Shown: one piece after another, positions 22,701-34,083 of the stretch
How positions within the stretch are numbered: position 1 is the first letter of the stretch
How the letters are laid out: every line of letters starts with the position of its first letter
NCBI GenBank assembly: GCA_036898135.1
Contig: CM072519.1
Location: 38,133,666-38,197,665, forward strand
DNA length: 64,000 nt
DNA from: Oncomelania hupensis
Taxonomy: Eukaryota > Mollusca > Gastropoda > Littorinimorpha > Pomatiopsidae
Reading direction: 5' to 3'
The notes under the pieces: generated by a model
Database searches by the model: none
What the model was told of the DNA's origin: nothing
The model's input: the letters and a program-made list of their open reading frames with translations, nothing else
Program-made: the position numbers and the translations under genes

Positions 22701-22994
22701 TACCGTAAGGCACAACAGGTTGTCGACCGACATATCCATGTGCACCTCGATGACATGAATGCGGCACAAAGAGACGCACGTTCACAATTAAGCAAGCTGC
22801 TATCTGGCCAAGATGCGGCTCTACTAAAAAAAATGAAGAGTGACTGCTGTACTGCAAATGGGCATGAACAATCGCCAAAGTTAGCAACACTCACACCAAC
22901 CATTGGTCGTGATCAAGCGCCCGGATCTGAAACAAACCCGAATGGACAAACTGCAATAAAGTCATTCAAAGAGTCCACACCTAAACCAAATTGA
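22701..22994 (+). CDS. Open segment with protein-like composition, unidentified
   Basis: This frame has no ATG near its beginning. It is open from 22701 to the stop at 22992-22994. It reads HIHVHLDDMNAAQRDARSQ, then LSKLLSGQDAALLKKMKSD and a Thr/Pro/Gln-rich tail ending STPKPN. The first half is amphipathic and helix-like, and the tail looks disordered, as in a C-terminal exon. It lies 38 bp after the candidate exon above and may belong to the same gene or pseudogene. There is no good acceptor in the right phase. Function unknown. Confidence 0.25.
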   Translation, partial: YRKAQQVVDRHIHVHLDDMNAAQRDARSQLSKLLSGQDAALLKKMKSDCCTANGHEQSPKLATLTPTIGRDQAPGSETNPNGQTAIKSFKESTPKPN

Positions 22995-23015
22995 CATGTT
23001 GCAATGCAGCCAATC

Positions 23016-23206
23016 AAAGATTACAGCGTCCCCCTGCGTGTGATGCCTTAATCTTAAAGTGACCGGCTGGTGGAGTACCTTCAGTGTTGCCACTAGGGTT
23101 GTTCCAGCAGATCTTTTATACGGATCAGGGATGAGTCCTCTTTCAACCAAGTTGTGGTCCTGATTTTGTGGTCCTGATTTGGCTCCTAGACCCTGTAACG
23201 AATGAA
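23016..23206 (+). mobile_element. Family A/B LINE 3'-end fragment
   Basis: It shares the ordered words CCCCCTGCGTG, AAAGTGACCGGCTGGTGGAG, CCACTAGGGTTGTTCCAGCA, GATCTTTTATACGGATCAGG and GGTCCTGATTTGGCTC with the copies at 28330-28490 and 33910-34060. Its terminal part (AACCAAGTTGTGGTCCTGAT, CCCTGTAACGAATGAATA) instead matches the minus-strand copy at 35445-35560. It therefore belongs to that second subfamily. 5'-truncated, no coding capacity. Confidence 0.75.
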
Positions 23207-23501
23207 TACCTAACTTGTTTAAGAATAGTTTTGCATTCTCAGGACCTCTAATCTTGAACTCTTTTTCCTTTAAACATTAGATCGTGCTTCATTCATTTAA
23301 CCGTACATTAAGGCAACTTTACCTTAATACGACATAATTCCTGCTGATTTTGTTACCTGTTTCCCAATGTGCTACTTGATAACTTGATCTACAATGGATG
23401 TGTCTTAAATATAGCTGTAACTGTACCAATTGATTTTTTTATCATTCATTGGGTTGATTGTTATGTATTGTGTAATTGTAACACCAATATTGATTCCTTT
23501 C

Positions 23502-23762
23502 CTATCCTATCCCGTAACTCGGAGGTCGTAGGGGCACCACAGATGGTCGTTTAATCAGCGTACTCCATCTTTCTCTGTCCTCAGCAACCCTAATGGCTTC
23601 GCTCAGTGTCAAACCAGTCCATTCTCGAATGTTGTCCTCACACGTTTTTTTCGGTCTCCCTCTTCTTCTACCTCCTTGCACTGTGCCTGGCAGGACGGTC
23701 TTTGCAAAGCCTGATGATCTGGTGACGTGGCCATACCATCGGAGTTTCTGCTTCTTCACCAC
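23502..23762 (-). pseudogene. C-terminal part of family E LINE ORF
   Basis: It reads VKKQKLRWYGHVTRSSG, the basic GGRRRGRPKK block and REWTGLTLSEAIRVAEDRER, and runs into the 3' end without its own upstream start. It is separated by a frameshift from the RT frame at 23875-25062. The WYGHV segment is typical of the tail after RT in these LINEs. Confidence 0.85.
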
Positions 23763-23874
23763 TGTGAGCAGGTCATCGTGTTGTCCAATGACTTGTGTAA
23801 TGGTCTGCCGGACGTCGTCGTTGGTGATGTGTCGGGTATAGGAAATACCCAGAATTCTTCTGTAGCACCTCGTT

Positions 23875-25062
23875 TCAATGCTTTGTATTATTCGCTGTAG
23901 ATCTGCTGTGAGGGTCCATGTTTCGCAAGCATATAGGAAGATGGAGATGACAGGGGAGCGCAGCAGGTTTACCTTGGAATGTAGACTGCTGGTCCCGTCT
24001 TTTCAAATGGGCTTTCCCCTTGCCAGGGCAGCAGTTGTTTGTGGAGAGGACTTCCTGTCGGGACCCATTGTCTGATACAATGGCTCCTAAATATTTGAAG
24101 CTATGCACTGCGCTGACGGATTGGCCTTGGACTTTGATGTCCGTGTTGATGCAGTTGGTGTTGTTGGTCATCATTTTGGTCTTCTCTGCACTTATTTCCA
24201 TTCCATAGGCCCTGGAGGTGGTGTCAAGCCTCTGTACCAGCTGTTCAAGTTCATCTTCCTCTCCAGCCAATCCATCAATGTCATCCGCAAAACGAGGATT
24301 GGAGATTGCTCTGCCCCCTATGCTGACTGTGCCTTCGTGATCTGCAAGTGCATCTGACATAATGCACTCTAGGAAGATGCTGAAGAGTGTTGGAGAGAGT
24401 GGGCATCCTTGACGCACACCGATTGTTGTTCTGAACCAGTTTCCGATGGCGCTGTTATCGAGGACTGCACTGGTAGCCTTGTCATACAGGTTTTTTATGA
24501 CTTCAATAACTTTAGGGCTTATGTTGTGCACTCTCATGGTGGCCCACAGAACTGCATGCCAGAATAGGTCAAACGCCTTTTTGAAGTCTACAAACACATG
24601 ATACAGATGTTGTTGTTGCTGTAGGTATTTCTCGCACATTATTCCGAGGAGAACAATCTTTTTAGTGGTACTTTGCCCTGCCCTGATTCCTGCTTGTTCT
24701 TCATCTATGATTTGTTCAGCTTGGGGTTTCAACCTGTTGAGTATTATTTCCAGGAGGACCTTACTGGGATGTCTGATGAGGCTGATGGTGCGGTAATTTT
24801 CACACTCCTTAAGGTTACCCTTTTTTGGAAGAGTGATGACAAGCGACTGGTCAATGGTGTAGGCCACTCCCCACTCCCCACTCTGCCTGATCTTGTTACA
24901 GATAATGGTGAGTGCATCAATCATCGCTTCTCCTCCTGCTTGAAGCAGTTCCGCGGGTATGTTGTCCACTCCCGCTGACCTCCCTTTCTTCAGCGACTGA
25001 GCTGCACTAAACCTTCTCGAAGAATTGGGGGGATTTCTTCTTCTTCTCTGTTCTCGTGACAA
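23875..25062 (-). pseudogene. Reverse transcriptase of family E LINE (frameshifted)
   Basis: This 395-codon frame contains non-LTR RT motifs: VDFKKAFDLFWH (residues 157-168), RTTIGVRQGCPLSPTLFSIF (211-230), the catalytic FADD (258-261) in RFADDIDGLAGEE, the AYGMEISAEKTK block and FKYLGAIVS. After about residue 339 the frame no longer follows the family. The expected continuation (FLYACETWTLTA, CYRRILGISY) lies in another frame, so a frameshift occurred near 24040. The enzyme would copy LINE RNA at a nicked target. This copy is inactive. Confidence 0.9.
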
Positions 25063-25287
25063 GCTAGATCTGATGGGTCTCCGTTTGGTGTGTGGTTGTA
25101 AAGGTCAGAGCAGTACTCTGTCCATCTGTCTAAGACTTCTTGTTCTTCTGTACGGCATATGCCAGACTTGCTTTGGATTGTGGAGACCTTGGGCTGTTTA
25201 ACACATTTGTCAGCCGCTTCACAGTCTGGTATGCCTTTTTGCTATTGTTCTTGTTCAGACTGTTCTTTATTTCCTGTCATTGATCTT

Positions 25288-26640
25288 CTATCCAGTTCTC
25301 CTTTGTTGTGCGCGTGCCCTTTCCGATGTCATTGTTGATTTTTCGGTAGTCACCAGCTCCCTTTGAGGTGTTTTTTTCTTTTTCATCTCTCTTCCTTTAT
25401 CACACTGATCCAAAAGTTCAGGTGAGATCCACGGTTTCTTCTTTAGCCGGTGCTTCTCAAGGATCTCAGTGGCGACATCTGTCACTGCTGAATTGAAGGT
25501 GGTGGTCATGGTGTTGACATCTACTTTACCAGTCCCCCAAAATGAACAGTGATGCACATTTCCCTCCAATTGTGGCCTGAAAATTTTCTGCCACCTCTGG
25601 GTCATGCAGTTTGTCCAGGTCAAACTTCAGTCTGGTGCACTTTGCTGTGTTTACTCTCTTCAAGTGGAGCTGGAAGGACATCATCACGAGATCGTGGTCA
25701 CTTCCGATGTCTGCTCCTGGAAAGGTGCGTGTCCTGCCAATGTTGATGCTTGATCTGAAGCGTTTCTTGACCATGATGTAGTCAATCTGGTTCTGATGCT
25801 CCCCGCCGGGATTGTGCCATGTCCATGGTCTGGTTTTTGTGTGTGGAAACCAAGCGTGTTTGCCAGTATCAGATTGTTGTATCTGGCAAACTCCAAGAGT
25901 CTCATACCCCTGTAATTTGTCTCGTTGTTGCAGTGGGGTTCACATGTGTTTCCCCAGTAGTGGTGCGCATCTTGACCAACCTTGGCATTCCAGTGGCCTT
26001 GCACTAAGACTATTTTCTTCTTCGGCACTTGGTCAAGGGCAGCCTGTAGATTTTCATGGAAATCATCCACTTCACTGTCGTCATAGTCTGATGTTCGGTC
26101 ATAGGCCTGGATGATGGTGATGTTGAAAGGGGCTGCTCACAGACGGATGGTAATGAATCCACTGGAGACTGGGCGGCAACCCATGACAGTGGCTAGAATG
26201 TTCTTGTGGACCAAGAATCCAACGCCATGTTCGTGCCTGTCATCTCTCCCGCTGAAATAAAGCTTGTGGCTATTGTCAGTCATTGTTTCACCAAGGCCTT
26301 TTCAGCGCAGTTCGCTGACACCTAAAACGTTTTATCGATAGTGGGTCAGCTCGTGGGCCAGTTCTTCTAATTTTCCTTCAGCAGTTAGGGTCCCTGACAT
26401 TCCAGGTTCATATGACGATGTTGTTTCTGGTGCGGATCTTGCTAAGTTGTCCATCAGTAGCACACTTATCACCTCCGCCCTGGTGGCCAACGGAAATCGC
26501 GGTCCTTGGTGACGCGGGCGACGACCTATCCGGTTTGGAGTGAATGGTTTTATTGATCATGCAGTGTGTCTTGGGCAAAAAAGACCTGGCAAGGCCCAAT
26601 CCTCTCCAGGCTGTTGGCCGCAGCCGATATCCACTAATAC
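25288..26640 (-). pseudogene. Apurinic-type endonuclease domain of family E LINE (broken)
   Basis: Several frames together carry the domain: a 5' piece at 26408-26599 ending before the GTWNIR-type motif at an in-frame stop; LVQGHWNAKVGQDAHHYWGN, LLEFARYNNLILANTLGFHT and the start of the ID-Y block at 25684-26070; then KKRFRSSINIGRTRTFPGAD with the catalytic-type GSDHDLVMM at 25526-25774. The domain nicks target DNA to start reverse transcription. At least three frame breaks make it non-functional. Confidence 0.85.
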
Positions 26641-26845
26641 AGTGTGGCTCGCCTTGGCCCCGAGCATGTGGTCGTTGAACCTATAGTAACATGAGGTTCC
26701 TACGTCCTGGCTGGTGACTTTGTGTGTAGAAGACTTTTGCCCAGTTATGCCGTGCTGACATCACCCTTGTTTGTCACCTCTTGCGACACGCGGGATACGT
26801 TGGGTCTATTCTATTCAGTGCCCGAACCCACAGGGCATATTGATT

Positions 26846-27046
26846 GCCATATATCTTTTTGTTGTATGCTGCATGATAGTGTTTATATTTCATTTTTTGT
26901 CGTTTCATTATAGCTATTTGTATTGTCGTTGGCAAGTATGACTGCATATCGCATGCAGAATGTGAGTGCGAATGATACGAGGAACGATTGTAAAATTAGG
27001 CTAACGCCTGAAATCTGTATCCTTATTGTGAATACAATGTATGAGA
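26846..27046. other. Unannotated AT-rich DNA
   Basis: Short stretch between the LINE and the CT tract. Nothing recognised. Confidence 0.4.
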
Positions 27047-27055
27047 GTCTCTCTC

Positions 27056-27110
<55 letters not shown>

Positions 27111-27112
27111 AT
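27047..27112. repeat. (CT)n microsatellite
   Basis: A CT tract with one CCT interruption. Confidence 0.97.
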
Positions 27113-27920
27113 CCAGCAACCGGAATGTTAGTTGAAATATTTACCCTTGTCTGCTGTACAGTCAGTTTGTTTTGTGGTTTTACTGCTTTGAAAGTAATCG
27201 TTTCCGCCCTCTTTTGTTGCTGCAGAATCAACCTGTCTTGTGTGTTGTCTTTCACCCTCTATCCTTATCTCTATCTAACTCTCGCTTTCTGTAGAGCGGG
27301 AGTGAGAATATGTGAGAGGAAAGGTGGGGGAAAGGGGGTGGGGGGTTAAGAGTTCCAACTGGCAGTTAGTTGTGTCAAAGTGGCGCTCTCCCTCGACTCT
27401 CCTTAATTAACAGTAATGAAATTGCCCCTGGCCCCGATGGCCCCGAGACTGCAGAGGTGCTGATGAGAGAAAAAGACGGGAGAAATTAAAACGTTTAGGC
27501 CGTAAGGGCGAGAGTAGCTATCTTTAAAGTACTTCTTGATGCCTAGTCCTTTGGGGGACGGTCATGGATGAACTATAGAATGCTAAGACCACGGTCATTA
27601 TTAGAGGGGAGTAAAAACTCGAGTCCACGGTCACTTGCAGCATGCAGCGAAGAGTCTTAAGGTTTTAAATTTCGAAAAGTAATCTGAAAATGCAACTCTG
27701 TAAAAATACGGTTCTCAAATTATTATTTTTTTTTTACAAGCCAACGTACGCATGGCTGTGTTGTGTTTTTGCTATCAACATAATAAGTTGAGTAAAGATC
27801 TGAATCAGTGCGGTTAGTAAGTAATGAATGATTGCGTGGAATCAAATAGTAAGTTTGCTCTAAACGCTGTTCTTACTAACTCGCTCGCACTTTATTTACA
27901 GTTTATATAGATTATAAATT
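27113..27920. other. Unannotated DNA
   Basis: A G-rich run at about 27320-27345 precedes moderately GC-rich DNA (27370-27500) with CCTTAATTAACAGTAATGAA-type words. No gene recognised. Confidence 0.35.
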
Positions 27921-27934
27921 AACTAGGTACAAGA

Positions 27935-28512
27935 CTACCCCCGTTGGGGTGCCGGGGGTTTCAGTATAAATAATATCCCCACTTTCTGGAAATTTAGTGC
28001 TTTAAATTCCCACTGTCGCTGTCTTTCTCATGTGCTCTTTCTCATTCCTGCTCTTTTCTATCAATCTGCTATGCTATCGTCTTCTTCGCTAGACCAGTCT
28101 CCTACCTTTTTTCTTGAAAACTCTTCCGGGACAAGACTCCTTGTTTGTGTATGAGGTCTGTTGGATCAGCTTGGGAATATTGGACGCTTTCTGCCCGGTG
28201 GTCACTAGGGCTTCCTATGATGTTATTATTTAGCAATGTAGGCATTTTATATGTATGTGTTTTGTTGATAATTTATAATGATGTTTGTATTCTATTTTGT
28301 TTTTGTAAACGGGGGTTCGATAAGTTGGGGTGAAGCCTCAGCCGTCCCCTGCGTGGGATGTCTTTATTGTAAAGTGACTAGCTGGTGGAGAGCTTTCGGT
28401 TTTCCCACTAGGGTTGTTTCAGCAGATCTTTTATGCGGATCGGGGGTTGTCCTGTCCTGATTTTGCTCGGAAGAGTCCGCTGGACCTAAAGCAATAATAA
28501 TGTAATGTAATG
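27935..28512 (+). mobile_element. Family A LINE 3' end, 5'-truncated, with target duplication
   Basis: A 578-bp insertion flanked by the exact 11-bp word TAGGTACAAGA (27924-27934 and 28513-28523). It starts CTACCCCCGTTGGGG, carries a long noncoding 3' region and ends GGACCTAAAGCAATAATAATG with a short ATGTA-type tail. It matches the copy at 33505-34083 over its whole length. Frames inside it are 3'-UTR artefacts. The duplication and tail show retroposition. The clade is not determinable from the 3' end alone. Confidence 0.9.
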
Positions 28513-28524
28513 TAGGTACAAGAT

Positions 28525-29550
28525 TTCCATGCAAAGCTGAAATAATGCTCTGCAAAACACTTGACAAAACGTACTTCTGTCTAATATTCAATGGCTAAAC
28601 TATTTGAATGTTTTTAATGCAATATTCAGTTGTAGCCCTTTAGTTCCTTTCAGTGGTAGTCACGTTCAACTGTTCACAGTCCAAGTTTATTTTCTTACTG
28701 CTGCGGGAATGTTATTGCTCGCTGGTAGTAGTAGATGATGAATCAGGTACTGTTGCTTCATTGCTACAGTGGAAGAACTTCTAGACTGTAGGCGATGATG
28801 TGTCTTTGCTGTCTGGACATTTTGATGGCTTTGCCAGATTCTAGATTGTCCGTAGGCCTTAACTAGTCGGCGTTCTGGTTCTAACGGGTGGCTGGCAAAG
28901 CACGTTTGAGAATCACTTTGTAATTAACAAATACACTATTTGTATTGGAAGATGTGTTTATAGAGAGCAATACCTGTATGCTCACTTCACATAGTGTAAT
29001 ATCTGATCGCTAAAGTCTGTTTTCTTGGTCTAGCCTGTATATTATATGGTATTGTGTACGTCAGCTCAAAGAAACTATTTTCCTAAGAAACCCATCTCCT
29101 CTGAATGTAGCCAGCAGCTCTTGCTCGACAACTACATTCCCTCAGCAGCTCCCAAGATTCCATGCTACATCATTAACGTCCACTAAGCAGCAACGTCAAC
29201 AACATCTCTATCATCACCACCACGAATAAGCCCGACAACCCAGCTCCTTGTCCCGTTTTCACATCACGTAGTTAGCTCCCTTGCCGCCCCTCGTCATCCG
29301 GGGCCCTTTTCAGTCATCACGTGACCTGGGCCTGAAGCCAATGGGATGAAGGCGGTCAATAACAGTGCGTGTATTATCCCTTCCAAACATGTGTTTAAGC
29401 CATTTTCTTACAACGGGACGGCGGCCAAATCGCCATTTTTGCATCACGTATGTCTGTAGAGCTGGCAGGACTGGTTCCAACCAGGCAGCACGGCGCTCTG
29501 ATATTTTGCTTATACTTACATGTAGGCCCATGTCTCTCTCCCTCTTTATC
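28525..29550. other. Unannotated DNA
   Basis: No gene or shared repeat recognised between the two LINE insertions. Confidence 0.4.
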
Positions 29551-29561
29551 TTCATTTCTCT

Positions 29562-30802
29562 ATCCTATCCTCTCCTTATCCTATCCCGTAACTCAAAGTC
29601 GTTGGGGCACCACAGATGATCTTTAACCAGCGTCCTCCATTTTCTCTGTCCTTAGCTCAGTGTCAAGCCAGCCCATTCTCGAATGTTGTCCTCCCACCAT
29701 TTTTTTCTGCCCCCTCTTCTTCTTCCTCCTTATACCGTGCCTTGCAGGATGGTCCTTTTAAGGCCTGATGCTCTCGTGACGTGACCACACCATCGGAATT
29801 TCCGTTTCTTGACCACTGTGCGCAGGTGATCGTGTTGTCCAATGGCTTGTGTAATGACAATGAATTGTCTCGTTGTTGCAGTGGGGTCCACATGTGTCTC
29901 CCCATGTGGTGCGCATCTTGGCCAACCTTGGCATTCCAGTGGCATTGCACTATGACTATTTTCTTCTTCGGCACTTGGTCAATGTCAGCCTGTAGATGTT
30001 CATAGAAATCTTAGACTTCGCTGTCGTCATAGTCTGATGTTAAGGGATGGGGCTGGATGATCGTGATGTTGAAAGGGACTGCTCTCAGACGGATGGTAAT
30101 GAGTTTACTGGAGACTGGGCGGCAACCCATGACAGTGGCTAGAATGTCTTTGTTGATCAAGAATCCAACGCCGTGTTCGTACCTGTCATCTCTACCGCTG
30201 AAATAAAGGTTGTGGCCTTTGTCGGTCGTTGTTTTACCTAGGTCTTTATAGCACAGTTCGCTGATAACTAAAATGTTCCATCCGTATTGGTCCAGATCGT
30301 GGGCCAGTTCTTCTAATTTTACGTCCGCAGTTAGGGTCCTGATATTCCAGGTTCCTATGACGATGTTGTCTCTTTTGGGGATCTTGTTAAGTTGTCCATC
30401 AATAGCACACTTATCACCTCGTCCTGGTGCATGGCCAACGGAAGGCGCGGTCCTTGTTGACCCGGGCGACGACCGATCCGATATGGAGTGAGTGATTCTT
30501 TTTATCGTACGGTTATCTTGGGCAAAAAAGACCTGCCAGGGCCCAATCCTCACCAGGCTGTTGGCCACAGCCGAAATCTGCGAGTACAGTGTGGCTCGCC
30601 TTGGCACCGAGCACGTAGTCGTTGAACCTGTATTAACGTGAGATTCCTCCGTCCTGGTCGGTGACTTCTGTGTAGAAGACTTTCGCCCAGTTATGCCGTG
30701 CTGACATCACCCCTGAAAATCGCCTCTTTCTACACGGCTGGAAACGTTAGGTCTATTCTATTCAGTGCCCAAACCTATTCAGTGCCCAAACTCACAGGGT
30801 AC
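29562..30802 (-). mobile_element. Family E LINE, internally deleted copy
   Basis: The minus strand holds the 5' leader, most of the endonuclease domain and the 3' end, but no RT. Sequence matching 25.9 kb of the full copy is joined at about 29850-29870 to sequence matching 23.79 kb, so roughly 2.1 kb is missing. Near the junction both sides share a TGTAAT word. The 3' end shows the TATCCTATCCC tail. The 7-bp word TTTCTCT on both sides (29555-29561, 30803-30809) is a possible but low-complexity target duplication. Confidence 0.85.
30011..30607 (-). pseudogene. Endonuclease domain of the deleted family E LINE
   Basis: A 198-codon frame. GTWNIRTL (residues 85-92) and ISELCY with the likely catalytic Glu117 are the first two motifs of the exonuclease-endonuclease-phosphatase fold. 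SGRDDRYEHGVGFLINKDI and RLRAVPFNITII follow, and the frame stops just after SDYDDSEV where the intact family continues. The preceding 84 residues match the upstream part of the copy at 26.4-26.6 kb. Without the rest of the domain or an RT it cannot support transposition. Confidence 0.8.
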
Positions 30803-30809
30803 TTTCTCT

Positions 30810-32919
30810 TTCATTATTCAAACTTTAGGAGGACTGTAGTAATCATCAATATAATTCTGTCAGATAAAAAAAACAAAAAAACCAACTGAGATTGTGTCGA
30901 TGAGTCCTTGTGTAGAGTAAACGATTTCCAATTTCTTGATTAGTTTATTAGGGATAGTTTTTGTACGAAAGTCTTTTCAGTCATAAATAGTGGATAAAGA
31001 TGGTTAATCCAGATTCCAGAGGATATAGATGTTGTAGGTACATTTGAATGGGTGGAAACGATGGAGCAGTAGACTATGTGTATTTATGTTTACGTGTTTT
31101 TATTATCTTTACTAAATACCTAAACTCTTTGAGGAATAAATAGTGGAGGAAGTTGCATAGACCAGAGGTGAGCCAATGAACGGCGGGAGAGATAGGATGT
31201 AGCTTTAAGTAACAGTCTTGGACCGAAAGCCTATTCTTGAAGCAAATTCCAGAGTACCCTTTGCAGAAAGCAAGGGGCAGAAGGGGAGGTAATCTCCTGC
31301 ACGCGATGGCCGAGACTATACGGTCATGGTTGCACACTCGCTCTCAAGGCCTTTCTTTCTCGCGAGATTGTACGTGATAACGTTTCAAACTCAACATTTG
31401 TTTTCTCGTAATTTTAACTAGTTCGGAAAAATGATAATTTGATGTGTTCGAGTCATTCCACCATTGTGTTTTAATTCTACTGTCTCTCGCATTACAGTAA
31501 CACTGGGTATAAAATGAAAATGTTCCCGACCTCTTATGCCGATGCGTTATTTGTGTATAGAAGTTGTTACTGCATTTGTTTGATGTTAATGTTTGTAAAC
31601 CTTTGTCATTTATTTATTTGTGTATTTATTAATTTATTCATTCAGTCGTTTACTATTTTTCTTTATTCATTCATTTATTTGTTTGCGTGTTCAGTTATTT
31701 ATTTCTTTTCATTATTATCACAACCACCATTGGAGGAAACTTAATTTTTTTTAAGTTCCCCCACCACAAGCACTTCTTTGCCTCAACAGCGAACAAGCTC
31801 CAACTATTACAGATCTTCCTCCTACTCTTACACTTCCATTTCTTCCTCCTCTTCCTCTTTACCTTGGAATCAACGATGCTTTTACCTGATTACAGCGCAG
31901 AGGAAAAACTCTGAGGGCGTTTGTTTCTCCATTGCTAAAACCCTGTCACCGGCCCTAGCATGCACCGGGGACTGGCGGCTCGTCGAATGCATTATTCAAA
32001 GTGTTCTTCATTCTAAACGCTTCTGGATTGCCCTGGAATCTGCCATGTCTTCATGCAATGCAAACTGGATCAGCAGAGGTCTGATCGCCATCTAAACAAA
32101 TAGGGGACACGCGTAAAGAGAACAAGTGAACCGGCCCTAGGAAGACAATGCAAGCTAGTACAGGGAAAGAAAATAGGGAACAACTTTTAAAAAAAAACAT
32201 GTGGCCTGGCCCAGGGAAGAGACTACAACATAGGTCAGTGTGTGGAATATGGAGAATGGTGAGTGGATGAATGCTGATTGTTTAGACCCTCCTATCTCCC
32301 CCTCCCTCCCACCCAAAAAAAATTAAGACAAAATGATTTGTAGACCATTTATTTTAAACTGCAAATATGATGTGAAAAGGCGTCTATAAGTAGGACTCGA
32401 AACGTTGAATGTATTTTATCCTCCATTATTTTATGTTGCAATGCAACTGTGTACATTTTGGTAAGAAGGGGGTGATGAGAGATAGGATGAGAAAGTAAAA
32501 CTGAAATGAAATCATTTGTTTTATTATATTGAACAGTTACCAGTCAAAGAGCGGCTTAAGAGGCAACACAATCCTAAGATGGCTTTCATGGTCTACTTGG
32601 CTGTAACGAAAATGAAAAATGAAAAGGAAAGGAGGAGGGAAGAAGGGAGACTGCACGGAAGCGACATCCCAGCGTTGCTACCAGACACGAGGAGAATCAC
32701 TACAGTGTTCCCTCCCAGCGCGACAGCAGCAAGCAATAAGTGGAACTGGTTTGGCTTGTCCTGCGCCAGGCGTCTGACAAGGAACAGGGGCAGCACGACT
32801 GTTGTTTTGGCCCTGGCTCAATCAAATACGCCTTCTCCTGCGCCCTTCTTGTGACCGACGCCATCTTGTCTGTCAGCTCCCATGCAGTGTCCAACCACAT
32901 AATGAACTCTCTGTGTGTT

Positions 32920-32920
<1 letters not shown>
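30810..32920. other. Unannotated DNA
   Basis: No gene supported. A T/C-rich patch lies at about 31750-31870. The word ACCGGCCCTAG occurs at both 31950 and 32131. The plus-strand frame 32516-32854 has no recognisable domain. Confidence 0.35.
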
Positions 32921-32921
<1 letters not shown>

Positions 32922-32955
<34 letters not shown>

Positions 32956-32973
32956 TGTGGATGTGTGTGTGTT
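32922..32973. repeat. (GT)n microsatellite
   Basis: A GT tract with GGT and GGAT interruptions. Confidence 0.93.
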
Positions 32974-33382
32974 TGAGATTATGTTTAGACGGCGTTCTTG
33001 TGACGTACACTTCAGAATCTACGTAGGTTTTTGTTTGTTTAATGGACCTTGTTATGTTGACGTCAAAAAAGTGTTCCGTTATAGGGTTAGGATAAATGTT
33101 AGTGTTAGGGTAAGAATTAGCGTTAGCGTTGTATGACTTAATAGTACTTAAACAAGGGTGGACCAAATAGTGCCCATTGTCAACACAACGTATGTGGCGT
33201 TTCATGAAAGTCATAACAAACGCGGTCTAAACTAGTGGGTGGGTGGAAGGGTGGGCGGGTGTGTGTTTGTGGGTAGAAAGTATTAAAAGCCAGTTTTTAT
33301 TTCATTTTGATTTCTTGCGTTTTGGTCGGGCTGCAGCTGACATTTTGGACTTGTGTATAAGTAGGGTGACACGACTCTCCAC

Positions 33383-34083
33383 CCCTTGGGGTCATGAGCA
33401 ATCTTGCCACTGTAGATTGTTCAAACCTATAAAGGGAACAGTGAAAGCCACAGTTGAAAACCTGTCTTTCCTTTATAGGCAAGACAGATTCACTGCGGCA
33501 ACAGTACCCCCGTTGGAGTGCCGGGGGTTTTCAGTATAAATAGTATCCCCACTTTATGGAAATTTAGTGCTTTAAATTCTCACTGTCGCTGTCTTCCTCA
33601 TTTACTCTTTCCTAATCCTGCTCTGTCCTTCACTCTGCTGTACTATCTTCTTCTTCGCTAGATCAATGACCTACCTTTTTTCTTGAAAACTCTTCCTGGA
33701 CAAGACTCCTTGTTTGTGTATGAGGTCTGTTGGATCAGCTTGGGAGTGTTGGACGCTTTCTGCCGGGTGGTCACTAGGGCTTCCTATGATTGTACTATTT
33801 AGCACTATAGGCATTTTATATGTATGTGTTTTTTTGATGATTTATAATGATGTTTGTATTCTATTTTGTTTTTGTAACCGGGGTGTTCGCGTAGTTGAGG
33901 TCAACCCTCAGCCGTCCCCCGCGTGGGATGTCTTTATTGTAAAGTGACTGGCCGTTGGAGGGCATTCAATTTTCCCACTGGGGTTGTTTCAGCAGATCTT
34001 TTATGCGGATCGGGGGTTGTCCGGTCCTGATTTGGCTCGGAAGAGTCCGCTGGACCTAAAGCAACAATAAATCAATCAATCAA
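33383..34083 (+). mobile_element. Family A LINE 3' end with 15-bp target duplication
   Basis: A 701-bp insertion flanked by the exact 15-bp word GACACGACTCTCCAC (33368-33382 and 34084-34098). It is about 120 bp longer at the 5' side than the 27935 copy. That extra part is open and ends LYRQDRFTAATVPPLECRG before a stop at 33537-33539, so it probably holds the last codons of the LINE ORF. The 3' region then matches the sister copy and ends AAAGCAACAATAAATCAATC, with an AATC-type tail. Confidence 0.9.

Larger units (their letters stand above)
23496..26836 (-). mobile_element. Family E non-LTR retrotransposon, near full length
   Basis: A 3.3-kb element in minus orientation. From its 5' end it has a leader of about 200 bp (26640-26836), an apurinic-type endonuclease (26.6-25.4 kb), a reverse transcriptase (25.06-24.0 kb), a C-terminal WYGHV/basic region (23762-23502) and a short GGATA-type tail. 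The exact 9-bp word ATATTGATT flanks both ends (23487-23495 and 26837-26845), a target-site duplication showing that this is a complete insertion. Frameshifts and stops break the coding sequence. The domain pair resembles elements usually labelled endonuclease-reverse transcriptase or craniofacial development protein 2-like. The exact clade is not assigned here. Confidence 0.9.

Noticed and set aside
28145..28333. Similar short frames at 28145-28333 and 33714-33947 that could look like a conserved small protein
   Set aside because: Both lie in the 3' noncoding part of the family A LINE, after the ORF stop at 33539. Similarity is due to the shared repeat.
33074..33130. Telomere-like TTAGGG words
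   Set aside because: Only two exact GTTAGGG-type words among variable GTTAG repeats; too degenerate to call an interstitial telomere.
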